NCBI GenBank assembly: GCA_049513815.1
Contig: JBEKVR010000108.1
Location: 1 to 17,015 of the forward strand
From: Roseiarcus sp049513815
Lineage (GTDB): Bacteria > Pseudomonadota > Alphaproteobacteria > Rhizobiales > Beijerinckiaceae
DNA: 17,015 bases
Direction of reading: 5' to 3'
Positions 6,834 to 13,875 of the stretch are shown piece after piece. Under the pieces are notes generated by a model. It did not search any database. It saw nothing but the letters and a program-made list of their open reading frames with translations, and was not told where the DNA came from. Position 1 is the first letter of the stretch; each line of letters opens with the position of its first letter. The position numbers and the translations under genes were made by a program.

Positions 6834-8363
6834 TCAGTACGCGCTGTCGGTTTTGAAGAGCGATATTGGCGTGATGGCGAGAATGTAGAGGTCGAGCAGG
6901 ATCGACCAGTTCTCGATGTAGTAGAGGTCGTGCTCGACGCGCTGCTGGATCTTTTCCTGCGTGTCGGTCTCGCCGCGCCAGCCGTTGACCTGCGCCCAGC
7001 CGGTGATGCCCGGCTTGACGCGATGGCGGGCGAAATAGCCGTCGACCACTTCGTCGTATTGGCGGTCGGCCGCCTTGGCGTGGACAGCGTGCGGCCGCGG
7101 GCCGACCAGCGACAGATCGCCCTTGAAGACGACATTGATGAGCTGCGGCAGCTCGTCGATCGAAGTCTTGCGGATGAAGCGGCCGACGCGGGTCACCCGC
7201 GGATCGTCGCGCGTCACCAGCTTGGCGGCCGTCGGGTCGAGCTGATCGACGCGCATCGAGCGGAACTTGTAGACTTCGATCAGCTCGTTGTTGAAGCCGA
7301 AGCGCTTCTGCTTGAAGAACACCGGGCCGCGGGAATCGAGCTTGATCGCCACTGCGGTCGCCGCGAGGATCGGCGATAGCGCGACGAGCGCGAGCGCCCC
7401 GACGACCTTGTCGAAGGCCTGCTTGATGACGATGTCCCAGTCGGCCATCGGTTTGTCGAACAGGTCGAGCACCGGCACCTTGCCGACGTAGGAATAGGAG
7501 CGCGGCCGAAAGCGCAGCCGGTTGGCATGGGCCGCGAGACGAATGTCGATCGGCAGCACCCACAGCTTTCGCAGCATCTGCAGGATGCGCTGCTCGGCGG
7601 TGATCGGCAGGGCGAAAATGACGAGGTCGACCCGGGTCGAGCGGGCGAAGTCGACGAGATCGTCGACATTGCCCAGTTTCGGATAGCCCTCGACCGTGTT
7701 GGGCGAACGTTCGTCGCTGCGGTCGTCGAAGACGCCGAGCAACTGGACCTCGGCTTCGTCGTTCTTGGCCAGCTCGCGCAGGAGGTCGGCGCCGATCGCG
7801 CCGCCGCCGACGATCACCGCGCGCTGCTGCAACCGCCCGGCGCTTACCAGAAGCGCTACGAACTGCGCCAGGATCACGCGCTCGATGGCGAGCGCACTGA
7901 AGCCGACGAGGAACCACGTCGCCATCCATACGCGCGACAGCGTGCCGCCGAGCTTGAGAAAGAACATCCCGGCGAAGACGACGAGAAACGCCGCGGTCCA
8001 GCCGCCGGCGATGCGGAACAGCGCGCGCGACGGGTGGCGAAACGCAGGCGCGCTATAGACGTGCAGCGACTGGAAGACGACGATCGCCATCGCCGCGACG
8101 CCGATCGTCACGGCGAGATAGCCAGGCTGAGCGCCGACGTTGCGCACGATGTAGAGGAAGTAGATCGCGGCGCCGGTCGTCACGATCAGCGCCGTCTCGA
8201 TCGCCCGGACGACGCCGGCGATGACGACCCGCGATACGGCGGGAGCGGTCGGTTCGGCGGCGACCCGTCTCAGTCGCTCGAGTTCGTCGTCCAGCGCATC
8301 CGGTTTGCGCGGCGGCGGCGGCGATTGGATCTGACGGAGCTGACGGGCGGAAAATGCGGCCAT
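6834..8363 (-). CDS. Polyprenyl-phosphate hexose-1-phosphate transferase (WcaJ/HfsE/UppE type)
   Basis: 509 residues. This is the initiating enzyme of polysaccharide synthesis; it moves a hexose-1-phosphate (usually glucose or galactose) from the UDP-sugar to undecaprenyl phosphate in the inner membrane. After a proline-rich cytoplasmic start come several hydrophobic helices (about 45-170), then a Rossmann-like CoA-binding domain with RAVIVGGGAIGADLL (181-195), and a C-terminal bacterial sugar transferase domain (PF02397) from about 308. The latter has GPVFFKQKRFG (346-356), VYKFRSM (364-370), RKTSIDELPQLINV (398-411) with catalytic D403-E404, DLSLVGPRP (416-424), KPGITGWAQVNG (450-461) and the usual C-terminus. 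Length and order match the TIGR03023/TIGR03025 glucose-phosphotransferase group. It is third in a minus-strand operon, 27 bases behind the GT4 gene. The ribosome-binding site is weak, with no better ATG. Confidence 0.93.
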   Translation of the reverse strand: MAAFSARQLRQIQSPPPPRKPDALDDELERLRRVAAEPTAPAVSRVVIAGVVRAIETALIVTTGAAIYFLYIVRNVGAQPGYLAVTIGVAAMAIVVFQSLHVYSAPAFRHPSRALFRIAGGWTAAFLVVFAGMFFLKLGGTLSRVWMATWFLVGFSALAIERVILAQFVALLVSAGRLQQRAVIVGGGAIGADLLRELAKNDEAEVQLLGVFDDRSDERSPNTVEGYPKLGNVDDLVDFARSTRVDLVIFALPITAEQRILQMLRKLWVLPIDIRLAAHANRLRFRPRSYSYVGKVPVLDLFDKPMADWDIVIKQAFDKVVGALALVALSPILAATAVAIKLDSRGPVFFKQKRFGFNNELIEVYKFRSMRVDQLDPTAAKLVTRDDPRVTRVGRFIRKTSIDELPQLINVVFKGDLSLVGPRPHAVHAKAADRQYDEVVDGYFARHRVKPGITGWAQVNGWRGETDTQEKIQQRVEHDLYYIENWSILLDLYILAITPISLFKTDSAY

Positions 8364-8390
8364 GGGCTCGTCTTGATTGGAGACCGGCGG

Positions 8391-9584
8391 TCAGTTGTGC
8401 GAGGCCGCCGTCGCCGGCCCGCCGATCGCGCGGTGGCGGCGAGCAAGCGCCTCGGCGTAGCCCGCCATCACGGAATTCACCATCGTCTGGATCGAGAAGC
8501 GCTCGGCGACGTGGGCCGCGAGTTCGGCGGCCTGGGCCTGACGTTCGGCCTCGGGCATGGCGAGCGTCGCCTCGATGCGCGCCTGGAGATCAGCAGGATC
8601 GTTGGACGGGCCGAGCCGATCACGATACGGGCCGTAGATCTCGGGGATGCCGCCGACGTTTGTGGCGATCATCGGCACGCGCGCGCCGGCCGCCTCGAGC
8701 ACGATATACGGCAAGGATTCGGCGCGCGACGGAACAACCAGCACGCGGCCGAGCTTGAAGGCTTCGCGCACCGGCAGCTGGCCGGGGAAGGAGACGAACG
8801 ACCCGATTCCGAGCCGCTGCGCCAGGTCGGTCAGCGCCGCTTGGTCCGGACCGGAGCCGACCAGCACCGCGCGCGGGATGAGGCCGCGGGCGCGACCGAC
8901 GCCGGCGATCGCCTCAAGCAGCGTGTCGATGCCTTTGGCGGCGCGCAGTTCGCCGACGTAGAGCAGGTCGGCGGCGTCTTCGTTCGGCGTCGCCGGCGCG
9001 AACTCCGCCGGGCTGATGCCGTTGGCGACGATGCGCCGGACGCCATTGTGCGCCCCGACCCGCACGTCGAAACGGCCGGCGATATAGGCGCTCTCAAACA
9101 GAAAGATGTCCGTCAATGGCGCGAGGGCCCGTTCAACAAGCATGTAGAGGCTGTTGACGGCGGCGCCGGGGCGGTAATTGAAGCTGCCGCCGTGCGGCGT
9201 GTAGGCGCGCCGCGCCGCGCCGGGATTGGTCAGCCGGCTCAGCCGCGCGTAGAGGCCGCCCTTCGAGCCATGGCCGTGGACGATGTCGGGCGCGACGCGG
9301 CGTAGATAAGCGGAAAAGCGCGCCATCGCGACGAGATCGCTGAAGCCGGGATTGCGGTGGATCGGGCAAGCTGTGACGCCAAGCGTCAAGCCGCCGGGGA
9401 TGCGGGCGAGCGCCGCCTCGACCCGCGGACAGCGAGCATCGGCGTCGAAGAACATGCCGACGTCATGGCCGCGCGCCCGCTGCTCCGCGGCGAGGTCGAC
9501 GACGTGACGAAACAGCCCTCCGAGTGGGGCGCGAAAAACGTGAACGATGCGAAGTCTCGACGCTTGCGGTTCGGAAGGCGCCAT
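8391..9584 (-). CDS. GT4-type glycosyltransferase, second in export operon
   Basis: 397 residues, GT-B fold. The N-terminal domain has LRIVHVFRAPLGGLFRHVVDL (first strand plus glycine-rich loop), DIVHGHGSKGG (100-110) and YTPHGGSFNY. The C-terminal domain has LLYVGELRAAKGIDTLLEA (207-225), AVLVGSGPD (239-247), then VVPSRAESLPYIVLEAAG (283-300), where E289 and E297 form the EX7E nucleotide-sugar motif, and ATNVGGIPE (307-315). It probably adds the second or a later sugar of the repeat unit; donor unknown. The frame stays open far upstream into the export gene, but no other in-frame ATG, GTG or TTG lies in the 44-base spacer. ATG 9584, with GGA about 8 bases upstream, is therefore the likely start. 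See the finding on the T7 run for a possible fused product. Confidence 0.88.
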   Translation of the reverse strand: MAPSEPQASRLRIVHVFRAPLGGLFRHVVDLAAEQRARGHDVGMFFDADARCPRVEAALARIPGGLTLGVTACPIHRNPGFSDLVAMARFSAYLRRVAPDIVHGHGSKGGLYARLSRLTNPGAARRAYTPHGGSFNYRPGAAVNSLYMLVERALAPLTDIFLFESAYIAGRFDVRVGAHNGVRRIVANGISPAEFAPATPNEDAADLLYVGELRAAKGIDTLLEAIAGVGRARGLIPRAVLVGSGPDQAALTDLAQRLGIGSFVSFPGQLPVREAFKLGRVLVVPSRAESLPYIVLEAAGARVPMIATNVGGIPEIYGPYRDRLGPSNDPADLQARIEATLAMPEAERQAQAAELAAHVAERFSIQTMVNSVMAGYAEALARRHRAIGGPATAASHN

Positions 9585-9628
9585 CGCTGAAATCCATTGG
9601 AACGATGGCTTTTTGGTAACCCGATTTC

Positions 9629-10189
9629 CTAAAAAAACCGTTCGCGCGCCTGGATAGTATCGCCAGGACGCACGGCGAAGGTCAGCGGCACCGAGGCGGT
9701 GACCGGCCGCCCGTCGATCATCCTCGTCAGGTCGACGCTGTCCTGGGCGCCGCGCGGCGTGAAGCCGCCGGCGACCGCGATCGCGTTCTGCGCCGTCATG
9801 CCGTTGACGAACGGATATTGGCCGGCGACCGTCACTTCGCCGAGGACGAAAAACGGCCGGTACGCCTCGACTTCCACCGAAACGCTCGGGTCGCGCAGGA
9901 AGCCCTGGCGCAGCTTGGCCTCGACGACCTTGCCGAATTGCGCGGTCGTCAGACCCTGGGCGTGGACGAGGCCGATCAAAGGCATGGCGACATTGCCGGC
10001 GCCGTCGACCGAAAAGGAATTGGATAAATTGTCCTGGCCGAACACGATGATCCGCAGACGATCGCCGCTGGCGAGTTGGTAAGGCGCGTCGATTGGAGTC
10101 CGCAGCAGGTCGGCGCTGTAGCGAGGCGTCGAGCAGGCCCCTAAGCCAGCAAGCGCAACGGCGAGGACGACAGCGAAAATTCGATTCAT
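9629..10189 (-). CDS. Short Wza-like polysaccharide export lipoprotein (OPX family)
   Basis: 186 residues. The signal sequence MNRIFAVVLAVALAGLGAC has a clear lipobox (L16-G-A-C19), so the mature protein should be lipidated at C19 and placed in the outer membrane. Then follow a Poly_export domain (about 37-113: YQLASGDRLRIIVFGQDNL, VAMPLIGLV, GFLRDPSVSVEV) and an SLBB-type domain (about 114-170: FFVLGEVTVAGQYPF, AIAVAGGFT), ending GDTIQARERFF. Proteins of this family form the outer-membrane outlet for exopolysaccharide with a Wzz-type partner. At 186 residues it is about half the length of E. coli Wza and lacks room for the C-terminal helix that makes Wza's own pore. It heads the minus operon and is divergent from the co-polymerase gene, its expected partner. 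The stop codon lies in a T7 run. Confidence 0.9.
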   Translation of the reverse strand: MNRIFAVVLAVALAGLGACSTPRYSADLLRTPIDAPYQLASGDRLRIIVFGQDNLSNSFSVDGAGNVAMPLIGLVHAQGLTTAQFGKVVEAKLRQGFLRDPSVSVEVEAYRPFFVLGEVTVAGQYPFVNGMTAQNAIAVAGGFTPRGAQDSVDLTRMIDGRPVTASVPLTFAVRPGDTIQARERFF

Positions 10190-10348
10190 GACCAGTCCGC
10201 GCGTTCACAACTGCTCAGCGACGGTTTAGGCGCGACATGGTTAACGAAACGCCAACGCCGCCACGCGTTGTCGCGGCTTAACCCGTCGGCAACCTTAATC
10301 CGCGATAAGAAGCGAAGCGTTTGCGGCGTTGGCGATTTGGAGCGGCGG
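10190..10348. promoter_or_regulatory. Divergent promoter region with two nested dyads
   Basis: 159 bases between the export lipoprotein (minus) and co-polymerase (plus) starts. A perfect 12-bp inverted repeat, CGCCAACGCCGC (10250-10261) and GCGGCGTTGGCG (10323-10334), surrounds a second dyad, CGCGGCTTAA (10272-10281), 13 bases, TTAATCCGCG (10295-10304), matching at 9 of 10 pairs. The two centres differ by about 4 bases. The arrangement looks like operator sites for a dimeric regulator serving both directions, or a folded leader; which is not known. Confidence 0.5.
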
Positions 10349-12535
10349 ATGAATGGCGGGGTCGACGAAGGCGGCGCTGAGACGCCTCGCGGCGAAGCCG
10401 TTGACCTGAGTCGGCTCGGCCGCCTGCTGTGGCGTCGCCGCCGCTGGATCATCATTCCGACATTCGCCTGCGCCGCGGCGGCGCTCGTCGCGGTGATCGC
10501 GATCAGCCCGCGCTACACCGCCGTCGCCAAAGTCCTGCTGGAGAACCAAGAGAGCTACTTCACCCGACCGGACAAGGCGGTCGGATCGGAGCCGAGCGCC
10601 AATTTCGATCCCGAAGGGGTGCAGAGCCAGGCCGAGACCGTTACGACGACCGAATTCGCGCGCAAGGCGGTCGATCAACTGCAGCTCGCGCAACGGGTCG
10701 AGTTCAATCCTCCCGAGCCGACCAATCCGGTGGCGATCGTTTGGTCGCTGCTGACCGGCGGCCGCGCCGGCCGGCCGGAAGACCGGCTGATGGACGCATT
10801 CCTGTCGCGGCTCACCGTCTTCCCAATCGCCAAGTCGCGCGTGCTGCAGATCGAGTTCTCGAGCAGGGATCCGGCGCTCGCGTCGCGCGGCGCGAACACG
10901 GTCGCCGCGCTCTATCTCGACGCGCAGCAGCAGGCCAAGCGCAACGAGGCGAAAGCGGCGAGCGCCTGGCTTTCGACCAAGATCGACGAGTTGCGCGGCA
11001 AGGTCGCCGAGGCGGACAGCAAGGTCGAGGCGTTTCGCGCCAGTTCCGGCCTGCTCGCCGGCGCCAACGGCATGACGGTTCCGAGCCAACAGCTTGCCGA
11101 TATGACGACTCAGCTCGCGACCGCGCGTTCCAATCAGGCGAGCGCCGCCGCCAAGGCGCAATCGCTGCGCACGATGTTGCACGACGGCCGGCTCGACGAG
11201 ATCCCGCAAGTGACAAGGGATGATTCGTTGCGCCGCTACGTCGAACAGCGCGTCGCGCTGAAGGCGCAGATCGCCCAAGAATCGCGCACCCTGCTGCCCG
11301 AACATCCGCGGATGAAGGAGCTCGCCGGCGAACTCGCCGGGCTCGACGCCGAAATCCGGAGCGAGGCCAACAAGACGGTGGCGGCGCTGGAGAGCGACGC
11401 CAAGCTCGCCGCCGCCGACGTCGACAGCCTCAGCGCGTCGCTCGCCAGGCAGTCGAAGACGGTCGCCAGCGGCAACGCCGACGACGTTCATCTGCGGGCG
11501 CTGCAACTCGACGCCAAGACGGCGAGCGACCAGCTCGAGTCCTACCTGCAAAAATACCGCGAAGCGGTTGCGCGCGAGGCCGAAAACGCCGCGCCTGCCG
11601 ACGCGCGCATCATCGCCAGCGCAAGCGACCCGAGAGAGCCGACGTTCCCCAAGAAAGTCCCCACCGTCCTGCTCGGAACCCTGGCGGGGTTCTTCATCTC
11701 GCTTGGGGCCGTCGTCGCCCATGTTCTGCTGACCGACGCCGTGGTCGTGGCGGCGCCGCGTCGCAGTCGCATCGAGGACCCAGCGCCCGAACGCGTCGAG
11801 TCGGGCGAGATGGGCTCCTCCGCTGCGGCGCCTGAGCCCGCGCCGCCGGTCGAGCCGCCGCTTGAACCCGCCGCGATCACTGTGTTGGCTGCACCGTCTC
11901 CGCCGCCGACGCTCGTCACGCCGCCTGCTCGTCCGCATGGCGAAGACGAAGGCGTGCTTTCCGTCGCGATGCTCGCCGATCGCCTGGCGCAGATCGCGCC
12001 GAAAGAAGGCGGCGCGCTGACGGCGCTGATCGCCAGCGAAGAAAGCGGACGCGCGGCGGCGTTGGCGCTGGCGCTTGGACGTCGACTCGCCGCACGCGGT
12101 CGCACCGCGCTGATCGATCTCGGCGATCTTCCGCAGTTGGATGAAGTCGGGTTCGACGGCGAAGATGAAGACGGGGCGGTCGGCCTGGCGGAGCTGCTCG
12201 ACGGACGCGCGAGCTTTGCCGATGCGCTTCATCGCGACCGGCTCTCCGACCTCGACATCATTCCTGCCGGCGTCGGCGCGGTCGCGATTGAGTCGCTCGG
12301 CGAAGCGTTGGAGGCGCTGACGGCGAATTATGACTTCCTCGTCATGCACGCTTACGATTGGCGCTCGCCTGCGGCGCTCGCCGCCCGCGACGGCGTCGCC
12401 GTTCTGGCGATCGTGGCGGCGCCGGCGCGCCTCGGCGCGGCGCTCGCCGACGCGCGCGAGGCGGTCGCGGAGGATGAGATCGTCGTCGTCGGCTTGAAGA
12501 GCGGCGAAGCGGCGGCGGCGGAACGCGTCGCCTGA
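10349..12535 (+). CDS. Wzz/GumC-type polysaccharide co-polymerase with degenerate BY-kinase domain
   Basis: 728 residues, inner membrane. After an N-terminal cytoplasmic stretch (VDLSRLGRLLWRRRR), transmembrane segment 1 is at about 33-53 (IIIPTFACAAAALVAVIAIS). A long periplasmic helical/coiled-coil region follows, with LLPEHPRMKELAGEL near 315-329, then segment 2 at about 437-463. A proline-rich linker (about 490-530) leads to a C-terminal ATPase-like domain. Such proteins set chain length and link Wzy to the Wza-type outlet. In active bacterial tyrosine kinases a GxxxxGK[ST] loop, an LLIDxDxR motif and a YDFVIIDxPP motif are expected; here the matching places read ASEESGRAA (about 562-570), LIDLGDLPQ (588-596) and YDFLVMHAYDW (661-671), and no tyrosine-rich tail is present. 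It is therefore probably a pseudokinase. GGAG 6 bases before ATG 10349 decides the start over an upstream TTG (10268). The stop is 4 bases from the convergent acetyltransferase stop. Confidence 0.88.
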   Translation: MNGGVDEGGAETPRGEAVDLSRLGRLLWRRRRWIIIPTFACAAAALVAVIAISPRYTAVAKVLLENQESYFTRPDKAVGSEPSANFDPEGVQSQAETVTTTEFARKAVDQLQLAQRVEFNPPEPTNPVAIVWSLLTGGRAGRPEDRLMDAFLSRLTVFPIAKSRVLQIEFSSRDPALASRGANTVAALYLDAQQQAKRNEAKAASAWLSTKIDELRGKVAEADSKVEAFRASSGLLAGANGMTVPSQQLADMTTQLATARSNQASAAAKAQSLRTMLHDGRLDEIPQVTRDDSLRRYVEQRVALKAQIAQESRTLLPEHPRMKELAGELAGLDAEIRSEANKTVAALESDAKLAAADVDSLSASLARQSKTVASGNADDVHLRALQLDAKTASDQLESYLQKYREAVAREAENAAPADARIIASASDPREPTFPKKVPTVLLGTLAGFFISLGAVVAHVLLTDAVVVAAPRRSRIEDPAPERVESGEMGSSAAAPEPAPPVEPPLEPAAITVLAAPSPPPTLVTPPARPHGEDEGVLSVAMLADRLAQIAPKEGGALTALIASEESGRAAALALALGRRLAARGRTALIDLGDLPQLDEVGFDGEDEDGAVGLAELLDGRASFADALHRDRLSDLDIIPAGVGAVAIESLGEALEALTANYDFLVMHAYDWRSPAALAARDGVAVLAIVAAPARLGAALADAREAVAEDEIVVVGLKSGEAAAAERVA

Positions 12536-12539
12536 GCGT

Positions 12540-13745
12540 TCAGTCGCCGGAGCGGCCGCGGAGCCGACGCAGCCGCGCATGCAGAGCCTTCAAGCGCGGC
12601 GAATGCTTCACCGAGCGCTTGGCGCGCCGCACGGCGAGGAAGGTCCAGGCCGCAAGGCGGCCTTTCAACGTGAAAGCGAAGGCGGAGTCGAACAGCGGTT
12701 CGACGATTTCGCACGCTTCGCCCTTGTAGCGCGCCTCGCCGACGCCGAGGTCGAATTCGGCGAAGCCGCGCGCGATCGCGTCGGCGACGACCGCTTGGAC
12801 CATGATCTCGCCGGGGCTGCTGCGCGCGATCTCGGGGTCGCCGTCGTGGCCGATGAACAGGCCGCTCTGGCGTGCTGCGCCAGGCAGGGCGCCGAAGACG
12901 GCGATGACGCGGTCGCCGTGCGACAGCGTGTGCAGCTCGAGCGCGCCGTCGCGCGCCAGCTCGGCGAGAAACGCTTGCGCGGCGGGAAGAGCGTAGGGGT
13001 CGGGCACGCCGAGGGCCACGGTCCGCGCGCGTCGCTCGGCGTGGAAAGCGGCGAGCGCGCGGTTGATCTCTTGTTGTCCGGCGGCGCGGCTGTGGACGAG
13101 CGGCGCCATCGCTTCGAGCCGCGCGCGTTTCTTGCGCATCTTCTTCTTCGCATCCTTGGAAGCGCGCGCGTCGAGCCAGACGGAAAAGTCACCGGGCAGG
13201 GCGCTGGCGTAGGCGAAGCTCGGGCTCGGCTGGAGCTTGCCGTCGGCAAACGGATTGGCGATTCCGCGCCAGCTTAGCGGCTGGTTGCAGAGCAGGAAGG
13301 CGTCGAGCCGTGGCCTCGCTCGTTTGACCGCCGCGGCGAGCAGCGCGGCGAGGTCGTCGCGCGACCACGCGCCGCCTGAACGGAAGAGACCGAGATTGAA
13401 GTTCGAGTCCTTGCCGCCGAGAAAGACGGCGAAGCGCAACGGCCCGTACGCGGCCCGCGCAAACGGCAGCAGCGCGACCGGTTGGCCAGCCTCGTCGCGC
13501 GCCACGACGATCAGCGGGGTCGCGCCCTCCGCCGCGCCGACGGTCGCGAACCACACGCGGGCGAAGTCGAAGCTCTGATAGGGGCTCGCCGTCGCCTCCT
13601 GCGCGAGCGCCATCCACGACAGGCGAGCGTCTTCGAGCGCTTCGCAAATTTCGACCCGCGCGAACGGGGGCGCCGGGCGGATGGCGGCGCCCGGCGGCGC
13701 GCGGCGAGGGGTTGGCGAGCGGGCGGAAGCGCTGGCGAGCGACAT
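12540..13745 (-). CDS. CelD/HfsK-like GNAT acetyltransferase (BioF2-like, PF13480 type)
   Basis: 401 residues, no signal peptide, so cytoplasmic. The pattern YQSFDFARVWFAT (56-68), PLIVVARDEAGQPVALLPF (77-95), FLGGKDSNFN (108-117), KKMRKKRARLEAM (201-213), AAFHAERRART (232-242), then ELHTLSHGDRVIAVFGA, and FDLGVGEARYKGEACEI (331-347) is that of the acetyltransferase group with CelD (cellulose-associated) and the holdfast-related HfsK of Caulobacter; peptidoglycan FemAB enzymes are distant kin. It probably transfers an acyl group to a sugar or precursor of the polysaccharide; substrate unknown. ATG 13745 is favoured by AGGA about 8 bases upstream; the longer frame starts with TTG and lacks gene character. 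It is divergent from the deacetylase gene across 130 bases. Confidence 0.8.
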   Translation of the reverse strand: MSLASASARSPTPRRAPPGAAIRPAPPFARVEICEALEDARLSWMALAQEATASPYQSFDFARVWFATVGAAEGATPLIVVARDEAGQPVALLPFARAAYGPLRFAVFLGGKDSNFNLGLFRSGGAWSRDDLAALLAAAVKRARPRLDAFLLCNQPLSWRGIANPFADGKLQPSPSFAYASALPGDFSVWLDARASKDAKKKMRKKRARLEAMAPLVHSRAAGQQEINRALAAFHAERRARTVALGVPDPYALPAAQAFLAELARDGALELHTLSHGDRVIAVFGALPGAARQSGLFIGHDGDPEIARSSPGEIMVQAVVADAIARGFAEFDLGVGEARYKGEACEIVEPLFDSAFAFTLKGRLAAWTFLAVRRAKRSVKHSPRLKALHARLRRLRGRSGD

Positions 13746-13875
13746 TGAAGGTCCTGACGAGACGTCGCGGCAGTGTAGCGGGCGGGGGTCAATGCTTGGT
13801 TTATGGCGACGCCCAGGCTGGTAAGCGCGTGGCAAGGTCCTTCAGCTAGGCACGGCGGCAGCGACGATTTCGGGA
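13746..13875. promoter_or_regulatory. Divergent intergenic region, acetyltransferase/deacetylase
   Basis: 130 bases between the divergent starts; promoters for both are expected here. I see the AGGA site serving 13745, but no clear dyad and no sigma-factor boxes that I can defend. Confidence 0.35.

Noticed and set aside
7527..9305. 592-codon open frame on the plus strand opposite the transferase and GT4 genes
   Set aside because: Arginine/histidine/aspartate-rich composition, no motif, and it spans two clear minus-strand genes and their spacer.
9585..10208. GT4 protein starting upstream, overlapping the export gene (605-residue version)
   Set aside because: The added region is in the wrong frame of the well-supported export lipoprotein and is arginine-rich; ATG 9584 begins just before the first beta strand. 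Only the frame-slippage idea is kept, as a finding.
10241..10300. CtrA-like TTAA motifs (GGTTAAC, TTAACCC, CTTAATC) upstream of the co-polymerase gene
   Set aside because: The TTAA pairs are not spaced by 7 bases as in the classical CtrA site; they fit better as arms of the dyad reported.
10295..12580. 761-codon open frame on the minus strand opposite the co-polymerase gene
   Set aside because: Arginine/aspartate-rich shadow with no domain; the plus strand holds a gene with membrane segments, coiled coil and a good ribosome-binding site. Long antisense frames are expected at this GC level.
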